Assembly: GCA_014379355.1 (NCBI GenBank)
Contig: JACMLX010000007.1
Coordinates: forward strand, 20,376-84,375
DNA length: 64,000 nucleotides
Source of the DNA: Gemmatimonadaceae bacterium
Lineage (GTDB): Bacteria; Gemmatimonadota; Gemmatimonadetes; Gemmatimonadales; Gemmatimonadaceae
Direction of reading: 5' to 3'
Below are positions 55,407 through 63,583 of the stretch, piece by piece (position 1 is the stretch's first letter; every line of letters starts with the position of its first letter). The notes under the pieces are model-generated. The model ran no database searches and was not told the DNA's origin. It was given only the letters and a program-made list of their open reading frames with translations. The position numbers and the translations under genes are program-made.

Positions 55407-55778
55407 TCATGCCGCCGTTGTGACGATAAGGCCCTCGATCTTCTCTTTCAGCACCTGCGGCGTGAACGGCTTCACGATGTAGTTGTTCACTCCCGCTTCC
55501 AGCGCCGTGATGATGTCTTCGCGGACGCTGCGGGCGGTGATCATGAGCACCGGCACCGTGCGGCCGTCCTCGCGCTGGCGCAGCGCCTGCACCAGCTCCG
55601 TGCCCGACATGTTCGGCATGTTCCAGTCGGTGATGACGAAGCCGATCGAACTGTCGAACCGGGCCAGCGCCTCGACACCGTCGCTCGCCTCGACACAGTT
55701 GGTGAAGCCGATGCGCTGCAGTGAGTTCACCACGATCCGGCGCATCGTTGCGGAATCATCCACTACCAGGAACTTCAT
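55407..55778 (-). CDS. cheY: Chemotaxis response regulator CheY
   Basis: A stand-alone receiver domain of 123 residues: acidic pair in FLVVDDS, phospho-acceptor Asp in FVITDWNMPNMSG, Thr in LMITARS, and Lys in YIVKPFTP. There is no output domain, so it acts by binding the flagellar switch. It is followed within 4 bases by cheZ. A weak sigma-28-like promoter lies about 120 bases upstream. Confidence 0.95.
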   Translation of the reverse strand: MKFLVVDDSATMRRIVVNSLQRIGFTNCVEASDGVEALARFDSSIGFVITDWNMPNMSGTELVQALRQREDGRTVPVLMITARSVREDIITALEAGVNNYIVKPFTPQVLKEKIEGLIVTTAA

Positions 55779-55894
55779 CGCGTGTCTCTGCCGTTGGCGA
55801 GTGGCGGTGATGCGCGCAGCATGCGCACGACCATGGACTGTTGGACGGCGTGATGGCCGTCACCTGTGCGGGAGGGGTGTGATCCCGCGTACAA

Positions 55895-55921
55895 GTGTCG
55901 TCCGGTCGAGTCGCGTCTTGA
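55895..55921 (-). promoter_or_regulatory. Weak candidate sigma-28 promoter for cheY-cheZ
   Basis: On the minus strand TCAAGACG-N11-GACGACAC has the exact sigma-28 spacing, but the -10 matches GCCGATAA at only about five of eight positions. It is about 120 bases before the cheY ATG. Tentative. Confidence 0.3.
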
Positions 55922-55939
55922 GTTCCGCATCGCGCACGC

Positions 55940-55977
55940 ACGAACGGTCGCGCGGCAGAAGCCACGCGACCGTTCGT
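55940..55977 (-). terminator. Strong hairpin after flgM
   Basis: A perfect 13-base stem (ACGAACGGTCGCG with CGCGACCGTTCGT) around a 12-base loop, 37 bases after the flgM stop and before cheY. There is no clear U-tract on the minus strand, so it may protect the 3' end or act with Rho rather than be a classical intrinsic terminator. Confidence 0.6.
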
Positions 55978-56014
55978 CACAGCCTGATCGTCGGACGTCA
56001 GCGCAGATGCGGTA

Positions 56015-56320
56015 TCAGATATCGCCGCGTTGCAGGATGCGTCGGGCCACTTCACCGGCCATTTCCGCCGTGTTGTAGGCACCGAGCAACACGCGCTGCT
56101 TCACATCGTCGATGCGTTCCGAACTTGCAGCGGCACGTGTCGATGTGCCGCTCGCCAATGCACGCGCTTCATCGCTGAAGGCCACCGAGTCCTGCCTGGC
56201 ACGTTCCGGTGTCGACGACACGGCATCGGGACGTGGTGCTGGTCCATTGCGCTCCGCCGCACCTGGCTTGACGGCCCCGGGTGCATTCGGATCGATCCTG
56301 CCCTTTCCATTGATCTGCAT
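56015..56320 (-). CDS. flgM: Anti-sigma-28 factor FlgM
   Basis: 101 residues, usual for FlgM. The first half is disordered and Pro/Ala-rich (MQINGKGRIDPNAPGA). The C-terminal half has the sigma-binding helices (DSVAFSDEARAL; ERIDDVKQRVLLGAYNTAEMAGEVARRIL). FlgM holds the flagellar sigma factor until it is exported through the finished hook. The start has a full GGAGGT ribosome-binding site 8 bases upstream. The gene sits behind a near-perfect sigma-28 promoter, giving the usual negative feedback loop. Confidence 0.92.
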   Translation of the reverse strand: MQINGKGRIDPNAPGAVKPGAAERNGPAPRPDAVSSTPERARQDSVAFSDEARALASGTSTRAAASSERIDDVKQRVLLGAYNTAEMAGEVARRILQRGDI

Positions 56321-56343
56321 AGTGGTCTACCTCCGTAGGGAGG

Positions 56344-56370
56344 GTATCGGCGGAAACAAATGAAACTTTA
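56344..56370 (-). promoter_or_regulatory. Sigma-28 (FliA) promoter of flgM
   Basis: TAAAGTTT-N11-GCCGATAC on the minus strand matches the FliA consensus (TAAAGTTT-N11-GCCGATAA) at all but the last position. The predicted transcript start is about 17 bases before the flgM ATG. The TAA of the -35 box is also the stop codon of the upstream small gene. Confidence 0.88.
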
Positions 56371-56697
56371 GTAATCTGTGCGCGGAACGGCGGCGGAGAG
56401 CGGCGACTCGGCCTGCTGCTCCGGAATGGACTCGATTTCCTGAGGCACATGGAGCGGCGTCGGGCCCTTGATCGGGACGGGTGGCCGCGAACGGGTCGGG
56501 GTCCGGCGTCGCGGCAGGTCAGCGCGAGGAACCGGTGCCATCGGCACGGCCTGATCGCGTAGCACGGCCAGCAACGACAAGCCGACGGCGAGGAGTGACA
56601 CCGAATCTTCGCGCCGGGATTCCGCACGCACGTCGATCGCGTGGGTCCAGCGGGGCGTCAGCATGTGGCTGGTAATCTGGGAGGTCTGTGACATCAT
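56368..56697 (-). CDS. Small hypothetical protein in the flagellar cluster
   Basis: 109 residues from tandem ATG codons at 56697/56694 (MMSQTSQITSHMLTPRW). One moderately hydrophobic segment (VSLLAVGLSLLAVLRD) is followed by a Pro/Arg-rich tail. I recognise no family. Support for a real gene is its position between the fliT-like gene and flgM on the same strand, and a stop codon that coincides with the start of the flgM promoter. Codon choice does not strongly exclude a non-coding interval. Confidence 0.4.
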   Translation of the reverse strand: MMSQTSQITSHMLTPRWTHAIDVRAESRREDSVSLLAVGLSLLAVLRDQAVPMAPVPRADLPRRRTPTRSRPPVPIKGPTPLHVPQEIESIPEQQAESPLSAAVPRTDY

Positions 56698-56782
56698 TCT
56701 CTCGACGCGTGACGGCGATGCGGGCAACACTTCGCGTTGAGGCGCCCGGCGTTTCGCCGATAATCGTGCGAATACTGCGCCG

Positions 56783-57169
56783 TCAGAGCACGACGTCGAT
56801 CGATCGGTGCGGCGTGCCGGACTGATAGTCCTGCGACGCCTGCTGCCGTGCATCGAGCGCCGAGAGCTGGCACACCACCTGGTCGCGCGCGACGACGGCG
56901 GTCGCGTGGGCCTGACTGGCAGCGGCGAGCGTGGCGCCCGTGGCCCGCGTCATCTGCGCGATCTGGTCGGCGGTGTGTCGGTGTGTGGCCGCGTCCTTCC
57001 AGACGCTCACGACCGCGTCGATCACGACGCCACGGTCATCCAGCAGTGCGGCCAGCCGATCGTCGTCGCCGGCCAGGATGGCCTCCGATGCGGCGGCCGC
57101 GAGCAGGTCGGCGCGCGCCAGCAGGTCGAGCACGACCTGCGACGGAACGGGAGCGTCGACGTACCGCAT
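56783..57169 (-). CDS. FliT/FlgN-like flagellar chaperone (probable)
   Basis: 128 residues, nearly all helical, with QVVLDLLARADLLAAAASEAILAGDDDRLAALLDDR at the start and heptad-like spacing of Leu/Ala throughout. It lies 6 bases after fliS in the position usual for fliT, and size and helical character fit. Sequence similarity within FliT is low in general, so the call rests on context. A FliT-type protein would hold the cap protein FliD before export. Confidence 0.6.
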   Translation of the reverse strand: MRYVDAPVPSQVVLDLLARADLLAAAASEAILAGDDDRLAALLDDRGVVIDAVVSVWKDAATHRHTADQIAQMTRATGATLAAASQAHATAVVARDQVVCQLSALDARQQASQDYQSGTPHRSIDVVL

Positions 57170-57175
57170 GCCCGA

Positions 57176-57586
57176 TCAGGCCGACGCGGCGAGTTGCGGT
57201 GCACGACCGGCATCGACTTCCGCAGCCGCGATCGCGAAGGCGCCGCTGATCGTGTTCACGATGCCGATCAGGCGACCAAGGCGCACCACATCGCGCCGGA
57301 TGCCCACATCCACCATCTCCGAGAGCAGAAAGCCGTACAGCATCGACAGGTCGAGTGCGATGTCGCCGCCCCGCTCGATGTCGAGAGTGCCGAGCAGTTC
57401 GCTCACGATCTCGCGGGCCTTGCCCATGTTCTCGACGCGCAGCTCGACCTGGTTGTTCTTGATGGCCGTCTGTGCACGACGCAGCACCACCTCGAGATGT
57501 TCGAACAGAAGGACGGTGAGTCGGGCCGGCGACGCCGACAGCACCTGCAGCTCGCGATACTGCGTAGCGCGCGATGGGTAGGTCAC
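57176..57586 (-). CDS. fliS: Flagellin chaperone FliS
   Basis: 136 residues with the FliS pattern: YRELQVLSASPARLTVLLFEHLEVVLRRAQTAI, then NMGKAREIVSELLGTLDIERGGDIALDLSMLYGFLLSEM. The N-terminal Tyr and the GDIALDLSMLYGF segment are typical. It binds the C-terminus of flagellin in the cytosol to stop early polymerisation. The start is a GTG at 57586, 40 bases after fliD. Confidence 0.93.
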   Translation of the reverse strand: MTYPSRATQYRELQVLSASPARLTVLLFEHLEVVLRRAQTAIKNNQVELRVENMGKAREIVSELLGTLDIERGGDIALDLSMLYGFLLSEMVDVGIRRDVVRLGRLIGIVNTISGAFAIAAAEVDAGRAPQLAASA

Positions 57587-57626
57587 AGTGAGTGAAAGCG
57601 GTGGATGGTGAGGTGCGGACGACGCA

Positions 57627-59720
57627 TCAGTTGCTGCTGCTGGTCAGGCCGGACATCGCCGACGTGAGTGAATTGCCCTGCGCCTGCAATCGGCTGATGG
57701 CCAGTTCCATCGACGTGAATCGGGCGACCATGGCCGTGCGTCGCGCATCCACGCGTGACTGCGCGTCGGTGATCCGCCTGGTGAGGCGCGAGTTCGAATC
57801 GGTGATCGACGAGATCGCCGTCGTGATCGTGCCGTCCACCGAGCGCGATGCGAACGTCGTGGCCGCCTCCATCGCGTTGCCGATGCCGGTGGTGCCGAAC
57901 AGTGCCTGCACGCCCGACAGATTGGCGCCCATCGCCGTCCGCAGCGTCGTGTCGTTGACCTCGAGCGTGCCGGCACGATTGAGCGTGAATCCGACCAGCG
58001 TTCCGCGGCTGTAGTTGCCGGCCGCCGTGACTTCGGTGCGCAGCGACTGCGTGAACGAGCTGAGGATACGGCGCAGCGTCGTGCTGCTCTGCAACGGCTG
58101 TCCGGCGAGCTGCTGTCCCGCCGCGAACGTCACGACGTCGTTGAACGCGGTCGCGAAATCCTTCACGCCCTTGACCGCCGCCTCGAGATCGCGCGTCACG
58201 GTGAGATCGACTTCGCTGCCGACTTCGGACTGCAGCAGGTTGAGCGTGACACCCTGGAGTGCATCACTGATCGTGTTCGACGACCGTGTCATGAGCACGC
58301 CGTCCACGCGCACCTGTGCATCGCTGCCCTTCACCATCGCACGTGAACGCCCGACGGTTTCCGCGGAGATGCTGCCAAGCAGTGCTGCCGGTGCACCGCC
58401 AGCCGCGGGAGACAGCGTCAAGGCGAGACGCAGGCGCGAGTCGCCGCCGACGCTGTCGCTCATGCGCAGCTTGCCGTCCGGATCGATGGAGGCGAGCGCC
58501 GGTCGTGTGCCGCTGCCGAAACCGGTGGTGGCATCGTTCAGCTTGGACAACAGCGTCTGCAACGTGTCGGCACCGCCGACCACGAACGACATGGTGACCG
58601 TCGTGCCATCACCACGCAGTCCACTGAACGTCATCGTGTCTCCGACGTTCACGCCGAGTGACGCACCGCCCGAGCGCAGATCGGTGAGGCGCGTCGCTCC
58701 GTCGGCGACGTTGTTCGTCGCATCCTGGAACGCGAGGCCCGACGCGATCACCTGCTGCACGCTCGTCTGTGCGCCCGACGACAAGCCGAGCGCTGCGATC
58801 GTGCTGGTACTGTTGGCGTCGGCGGTCGCGGTGACGTTGCCGCCGATGCTCATGCGATACGACGGCACGCCACCGACGGTGTCCTTCTGGATTTCAGCCT
58901 GGCCGCCGGCGGCGCGGATCTTGGCGACGATGATCGAGATCGAGTCGACCGACAGATCGATGGAGATGGTCGTGGTTCCGACACGAATGCTGCTCGGCGG
59001 CGGCATCGTGACACCGAGCGCCGCCGCGACCGCGAGGCTGATCGACGGCACGGCGCGCGATTGCGTGTCCATGAAACCGAGGTCCTTGAGGACACCTTCG
59101 GTGCCATCGACGAGGCCCGTGCCCGTGCTCCCAGCCGCATCGGATGAAATCACGAGACGCTTCTGGCCTGCGGCGCTGGTGATCACGGACGCCGACACCT
59201 TGGTCGGTGTGCCTCCGGTGTTCAGCGAATTGATCTTGTCGCGGATGCCGTCGAGTGTATCGGTCGCCTCGACCGTGACGGCCTGTCCACCGACGTTGAA
59301 CGCGCCGGCGAGTCCCATCGCCACGGCAGAATCACTGACGACCGCGCCGCTCAATTTTTCTGCGCGGGCCAGATCGACCACTTCGACGCGATACGATCCG
59401 GGCAACGCGCTGGCGTTGGCGGTCGAGGTCAGCAACGTGCGATTGGTCTGCGAACTCGGTGAAGCGCTGGCGGCGAATGTGGTGAACGCGCTGCCGAGCT
59501 TCAAGGCATTTCCTGAATCCTGCAATTTCGTGACGAGCGCCGAGAGGCTGTTCCACGCGGTCTTGCGCTTCTCGGCAGTGGACACCTGCGTCTGCAGGGG
59601 AGTGACCGTCTGCGCCGTCTCGACGGCGGCCAGCTGGTCGACCAGGTCGCGCCATTGCACGCCGGAAGCGAGGCCTCCGATGTTGATCGTGCCACTCGAC
59701 GAACTGATGCTGGTTGCCAT
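57627..59720 (-). CDS. fliD: Flagellar filament cap protein FliD (hook-associated protein 2)
   Basis: I start at the ATG at 59720 (MATSISSSSGTINIGGLASGVQW), which has GGGGAG about 9 bases upstream. The frame further up runs through the fliC terminator. About 697 residues, longer than many FliD proteins. N-terminal domain: GGLASGVQWRDLVDQLAAVE and PLQTQVSTAEKRKTAWNSLSALV. C-terminal coiled part: DSNSRLTRRITDAQSRVDARRTAMVARFTSMELAISRLQ. The extra length lies in the central, surface-exposed domains (about 150-480). It is exported and caps the growing filament. Confidence 0.94.
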   Translation of the reverse strand: MATSISSSSGTINIGGLASGVQWRDLVDQLAAVETAQTVTPLQTQVSTAEKRKTAWNSLSALVTKLQDSGNALKLGSAFTTFAASASPSSQTNRTLLTSTANASALPGSYRVEVVDLARAEKLSGAVVSDSAVAMGLAGAFNVGGQAVTVEATDTLDGIRDKINSLNTGGTPTKVSASVITSAAGQKRLVISSDAAGSTGTGLVDGTEGVLKDLGFMDTQSRAVPSISLAVAAALGVTMPPPSSIRVGTTTISIDLSVDSISIIVAKIRAAGGQAEIQKDTVGGVPSYRMSIGGNVTATADANSTSTIAALGLSSGAQTSVQQVIASGLAFQDATNNVADGATRLTDLRSGGASLGVNVGDTMTFSGLRGDGTTVTMSFVVGGADTLQTLLSKLNDATTGFGSGTRPALASIDPDGKLRMSDSVGGDSRLRLALTLSPAAGGAPAALLGSISAETVGRSRAMVKGSDAQVRVDGVLMTRSSNTISDALQGVTLNLLQSEVGSEVDLTVTRDLEAAVKGVKDFATAFNDVVTFAAGQQLAGQPLQSSTTLRRILSSFTQSLRTEVTAAGNYSRGTLVGFTLNRAGTLEVNDTTLRTAMGANLSGVQALFGTTGIGNAMEAATTFASRSVDGTITTAISSITDSNSRLTRRITDAQSRVDARRTAMVARFTSMELAISRLQAQGNSLTSAMSGLTSSSN

Positions 59721-59742
59721 GGTCGTCTGCTCCCCTGTGCGC

Positions 59743-59779
59743 TGGCCGACCGATCCGCGAAGTGCGGAACGGTCGGCCA
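59743..59779 (-). terminator. Hairpin terminator between fliC and fliD
   Basis: TGGCCGACCG pairs with CGGTCGGCCA, extended inside by TCCGC/GCGGA after an A-A mismatch. It starts 30 bases after the fliC stop. No U-tract follows on the minus strand, so partial read-through into fliD is likely. Confidence 0.65.
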
Positions 59780-59808
59780 ACGTCATTCACTGTGCGTCAG
59801 ATTCCGTG

Positions 59809-60582
59809 CTAGCGGAGGAGGCTCAGAACGCTCTGTGAGCTCTGGTTCGCCTGCGCCAGCATGGCCTGAGCCGCCTGTGTCAGGATGCTGTTCTTCGTGT
59901 AGTTCGCCATTTCTTCCGCCATGTCGACATCGCGGATCGTCGATTCAGCGGCCTTCACGTTCACGACCGCGGCCTTCAGGTTCTGCACGGTGTAGTCGAG
60001 GCGGTTCTGACCGGCACCGATGTTCGCCAGCACCGTGTTGATCGACGTGAGCGCCGTATCCACGGCCGAGATCGAGGCACCGCTCGCCAGCGTCACGCTC
60101 GACGCAGCCAGCGTGGCGTCCACCGACACGGTTCCACCAGTCGTACCATCCGAGACCTGGAAGGCGAGGCTCGTGAACACCGTCGAACCCTGGAAGTTCG
60201 TGGACGTGATGATACGATCCACTTCCGAGCTCAGCGTGGTCAATTCCGTGTTCAGCGTGGCCGTGACCGAGCTGTTGTTGCCCGTCGATTCGCGCTGGAT
60301 GATCAGTTCCTTCTGACGCTCAAGGATCTTCTGGATCGTCGAGGCCGAACCTTCCGCGATCTGGAGCATCGCGTTGCCCTGCTCGGAGTTCGCGGCGGCA
60401 ACCGTCAGCGAGCGGCTCTGCGCGCGCAGCTTGTTGGCGATGGAGAGACCGGCGGCATCGTCGGCGGCGCGGCTGATCCGCAGGCCCGACGACAGTTTCC
60501 GCATCGAGCTTTCCGTGGCCATGTTGTTGATGAACCCGTTCTTGGCCGAGTTCAGTGCACCGACGTTCGTGTTGATACGCAT
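59809..60582 (-). CDS. fliC: Flagellin FliC (short form)
   Basis: 257 residues. The D0/D1 halves are complete: MRINTNVGALNSAKNGF and LSSGLRISRAADDAAGLSIANKLRAQ at the N-terminus; TVQNLKAAVVNVKAAESTIRDVDMAEEM and the SSQSVLSLLR end at the C-terminus. Only about 60 residues lie between, so the D2/D3 outer domains are absent and the filament surface is formed by D1. The start has GGAGGA (60591-60596) in ideal position and a sigma-28 promoter about 80 bases upstream. Ser/Thr-rich stretches (GSTVFTSL, TLAASSVTLASGAS) could be O-glycosylation targets for the neighbouring enzymes; that link is inference. Confidence 0.96.
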   Translation of the reverse strand: MRINTNVGALNSAKNGFINNMATESSMRKLSSGLRISRAADDAAGLSIANKLRAQSRSLTVAAANSEQGNAMLQIAEGSASTIQKILERQKELIIQRESTGNNSSVTATLNTELTTLSSEVDRIITSTNFQGSTVFTSLAFQVSDGTTGGTVSVDATLAASSVTLASGASISAVDTALTSINTVLANIGAGQNRLDYTVQNLKAAVVNVKAAESTIRDVDMAEEMANYTKNSILTQAAQAMLAQANQSSQSVLSLLR

Positions 60583-60662
60583 GGGACAAATCCTCCGTGA
60601 TTGACTAGTGGAGCATCCTTGCTCCGCCCGGGCCCGCGAATCGGTATCCGGCTCCCCCCCGA

Positions 60663-60689
60663 GTCTCGGCAGGTTCTAATCGGACTTGA
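60663..60689 (-). promoter_or_regulatory. Sigma-28 (FliA) promoter of fliC
   Basis: TCAAGTCC-N11-GCCGAGAC on the minus strand has the exact 11-base spacing and a good match to the FliA -10 (GCCGATAA). Predicted leader about 70-75 bases. Confidence 0.75.
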
Positions 60690-60746
60690 GCGTATGGTCG
60701 TGTCTGCTTCAGCGGCATCCGTTTGCCTGCCGATCCTCGGACGGAC

Positions 60747-62279
60747 ATGCCACCGAATTCGCTTCCGAGAACCGCCGCGCGTCCGGGCCCGCCATCGCGT
60801 CGCGATCGCGCCCTCGCCGAATGCAAAGCCGGCGCCCTCGCGCTGCAGATGGGAAAGACGGAGGCGGGCCTCAAGCGATACGCCGCCGGTGTGTCGCTTG
60901 CACCGAACGACGCGGACATCGCGGCATTGCACGGCGTTGCACTGCGCAGCGCCGCACGCCTGGTGCAGGCACAGCGTGAACTGATCCGCGCAATCGCACT
61001 GGATGCATCGCGTGCCGACAGCTTCACGCAACTCGCGCAGACGTATCGCTTGGCCGGTGATCGTGCGCAGGCCGCGAATGCATTTCTGGCCGCTGCACGA
61101 CTGCGCGGCACTGACGCAATTGCGTGGCGCGACGCGGCGGAGGCACTGCGACTCGCCGATCGCATCGATGACGGCCTGACCACGGCGCAGCACGCCGCGT
61201 CTCTCGCGCCGTCCGATCCCGACATCGCGAACACCACGGCGCTGCTGCTGCATCGCGCGGGTCGGCTCGAGGAGGCGCTCGCGTTGTGCGAACGTGCGCG
61301 CGCGATCGCGCCGGATGCGCTCCATCTGTCGCTGACACACGCGATGCTCTGTCGCACACTCGGCCGGTACGAGCTCGGTTGGTCGCTGTATGAGCGACGG
61401 CTGGAACTGCCCGCACTGCTGCAACGGCCGTTCGCGCCGACGTCGCCCCGATGGGACGGCTCGCCACTGGCCGGTCGCAGCATTCTCGTGCGCGCCGAAC
61501 AGGGACTCGGTGACCAGATCCAGTTTCTTCGCTGGGCGTCGATGCTGCAGGCGCGCGGAGCGGCAGACGTCATGGTGCAGGCGGCGCCAGCGCTCGTGCG
61601 ACTGTTTCGCAGTGCACCCGGCGTCGACCTGGTGATCGCGTCGGACCGGCCGGCACCGTCGCATTGGGTGCACGTGGACATCGGATCGCTGCCGCATCTG
61701 CTGCGCACCGGCGACGATCTGCGCGCCGATCTCGTGCCCTATCTGAGTACGACGGCAGCCGACGCGTCGAGCGGCCGATTGCAGCTCGCGCCGAGAGCGG
61801 CAGCGCTGCGCGTCGGCATCGTCTGGGGCGGGTCGCCGCTCCAGGAGGACAACCGCTTCCGCTCCGTGCCGTTGCCCGGATTGCTGGCCGCGATCCTGCG
61901 CCCGGAGGTGGAGGTCGTCGTGCTCCAGCAGGGCCCGGCCCGCGAGCAGCTCGACTCGATCGACCCCGTGCTCCGCGGCACGCTGCACGACGCGGCTGCG
62001 GCCTGCAGTGACATGTACGACACCGCCGTCGTCGCTTCCCAGTGCGATCTCGTGATCAGCATGTGCACGTCAGTCGTGCATCTGGCTGGTGCACTCGCGC
62101 TCCCGACCTGGCTGATGCTCGCCACTCCCGCCGAATGGCGTTGGGGCGCGAGCGGTGAGCGGTCGGCGTTGTACCCCAGCCTTCGCCTGTTCCGGCAACA
62201 GCAGTCCGGGGACTGGACCTCCGTCCTCGACGCGATCCGTCGTGCGATGACTCAACTCTGCGAGGCGCGTCACCCATGA
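60747..62279 (+). CDS. TPR-repeat protein with glycosyltransferase-9-like C-terminal domain (1)
   Basis: About 510 residues from the ATG at 60747 (a TTG at 60723 is possible). The first half (about 20-200) is a run of tetratricopeptide-like repeats (GLKRYAAGVSLAPNDADIAALHG, ERARAIAPDALHLSLTHAML). The second half begins around RWDGSPLAGRSILVRAEQGLGDQIQFLRW and ends with LVISMCTSVVHLAGALALPTWLML, which is the pattern of TPR-linked transferases related to GT9/heptosyltransferases. Divergent from fliC and overlapping the next gene by ATGA. Glycosylation of flagellin or another surface protein is the likeliest role, but the substrate is not shown. Confidence 0.85.
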   Translation: MPPNSLPRTAARPGPPSRRDRALAECKAGALALQMGKTEAGLKRYAAGVSLAPNDADIAALHGVALRSAARLVQAQRELIRAIALDASRADSFTQLAQTYRLAGDRAQAANAFLAAARLRGTDAIAWRDAAEALRLADRIDDGLTTAQHAASLAPSDPDIANTTALLLHRAGRLEEALALCERARAIAPDALHLSLTHAMLCRTLGRYELGWSLYERRLELPALLQRPFAPTSPRWDGSPLAGRSILVRAEQGLGDQIQFLRWASMLQARGAADVMVQAAPALVRLFRSAPGVDLVIASDRPAPSHWVHVDIGSLPHLLRTGDDLRADLVPYLSTTAADASSGRLQLAPRAAALRVGIVWGGSPLQEDNRFRSVPLPGLLAAILRPEVEVVVLQQGPAREQLDSIDPVLRGTLHDAAAACSDMYDTAVVASQCDLVISMCTSVVHLAGALALPTWLMLATPAEWRWGASGERSALYPSLRLFRQQQSGDWTSVLDAIRRAMTQLCEARHP

Positions 62280-63583
62280 TCCGCACCAGTCACGCGCGAC
62301 CGCGGGCCCGCGCCACCGCCCACCCGCAGCCGACCAATTACGACACCCTCGTGCGACAGGCCGACACGCTGCGTCGCATGGGCAACTACGACGCGGCGGT
62401 GAAGGCCTTTCACGGCATCACGGTGCAGTATCCGCACCGCAGCGATGCCTTCAGCAACTTCGCCGGCATGCTGCAGGCGGCCGGACATCCAGGCGTGGCG
62501 CTGCACGCCGCCACGCGCGCAATCGAGCTCGATCCGACGAGTGTGCCGGCGCTGATCAACTCGGCTGAAATCATGAAGGATTTCGGCGAATGGGACATCG
62601 TGCGCGAGACGTACGACGCCGCGCTCGCACTGCAGCCGGACAATCCCGCGCTGCGTTACGCCCGCGCGCTGCACCTGCTCACACTCGGCCAGTGCGCCGA
62701 AGGGTGGCGTGAACATGAGCAGCGCCTGCTCGTGCCCGACCTGCCGCTCGGCACATCCCGACTGACGACGCCCGTGTGGGATGGTACTGCACTCGATGGC
62801 CAGCGCATCCTGATCGATCACGAACAGGGACTCGGCGATCAGCTGATGTTCGCCCGGTTCGTGGGTGACGTGGCGGCACGCTGCGGTCAGGTGATCCTGC
62901 GCTGCGGTGCACCACTGGTGCCGCTGTTCAAGGCGCTGCGTGGTGTCACGAAAGTGATCGCCGATGGTGACATGATCCCGGCACATGACGTGCGCGCGAG
63001 CCTGATGTCGCTGCCATTCCTGCTTGGTCTGGACGATCCCGACGACGTGCGCACCGCGCCGTACCTGGCGCCGGTTGGTGTCTGCCCCGATGTGATCCGC
63101 ACCTCGTTTGTGCCGGGACGCACGCACGTCGGCATCGTCTGGTCCGGCAATCCGCAGCACCGCAACGATGCGCGCCGCTCCATTCCGCCGCGCTACATCA
63201 AGGCGCTGCTGGGATCTGCCGATGTGGACTATGTCTCGTTGCAGCGGCACGACGGCGCCACCGATTTTCCGGAGCCGCTGCGCTACGGAGTGCGTGACCT
63301 GGGCGGGGCGCTGCAGACGTTCAACGATACTGCGCATGCCCTCAAGCAGCTCGACCTGCTGGTGACCGTCGACACAGCGGTCGCACACCTGGCCGGTGGA
63401 CTCGGTGTGCCGACGCTGGTGCTCGTGCCGTTCGTGCCCGACTGGCGCTGGATGGTGAATCGCGACGACACGCCCTGGTATCGCTCGGTGACGCTGATGC
63501 GGCAGGAATCGCTGTTCGAGTGGGCGCCCGTCATCAGTCGTGTGCGCGCGCATGTCACGGCATTGGCGGCCGCCAGGACATGA
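62276..63583 (+). CDS. TPR-repeat protein with glycosyltransferase-9-like C-terminal domain (2)
   Basis: 435 residues, start overlapping the preceding stop (ATGA). TPR-like repeats at about 20-135 (DTLRRMGNYDAAVKAFHGI, AATRAIELDPTSVPALINSAEI) precede a transferase domain with VWDGTALDGQRILIDHEQGLGDQLMFARF, VGIVWSGNPQHRNDARRSI and LLVTVDTAVAHLAGGLGVPTLVLVP. It is clearly paralogous to the preceding gene (same EQGLGDQ and VVHLAG/VAHLAG landmarks). This points to local duplication and perhaps different sugar or target choice. Confidence 0.87.
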   Translation: MIRTSHARPRARATAHPQPTNYDTLVRQADTLRRMGNYDAAVKAFHGITVQYPHRSDAFSNFAGMLQAAGHPGVALHAATRAIELDPTSVPALINSAEIMKDFGEWDIVRETYDAALALQPDNPALRYARALHLLTLGQCAEGWREHEQRLLVPDLPLGTSRLTTPVWDGTALDGQRILIDHEQGLGDQLMFARFVGDVAARCGQVILRCGAPLVPLFKALRGVTKVIADGDMIPAHDVRASLMSLPFLLGLDDPDDVRTAPYLAPVGVCPDVIRTSFVPGRTHVGIVWSGNPQHRNDARRSIPPRYIKALLGSADVDYVSLQRHDGATDFPEPLRYGVRDLGGALQTFNDTAHALKQLDLLVTVDTAVAHLAGGLGVPTLVLVPFVPDWRWMVNRDDTPWYRSVTLMRQESLFEWAPVISRVRAHVTALAAART

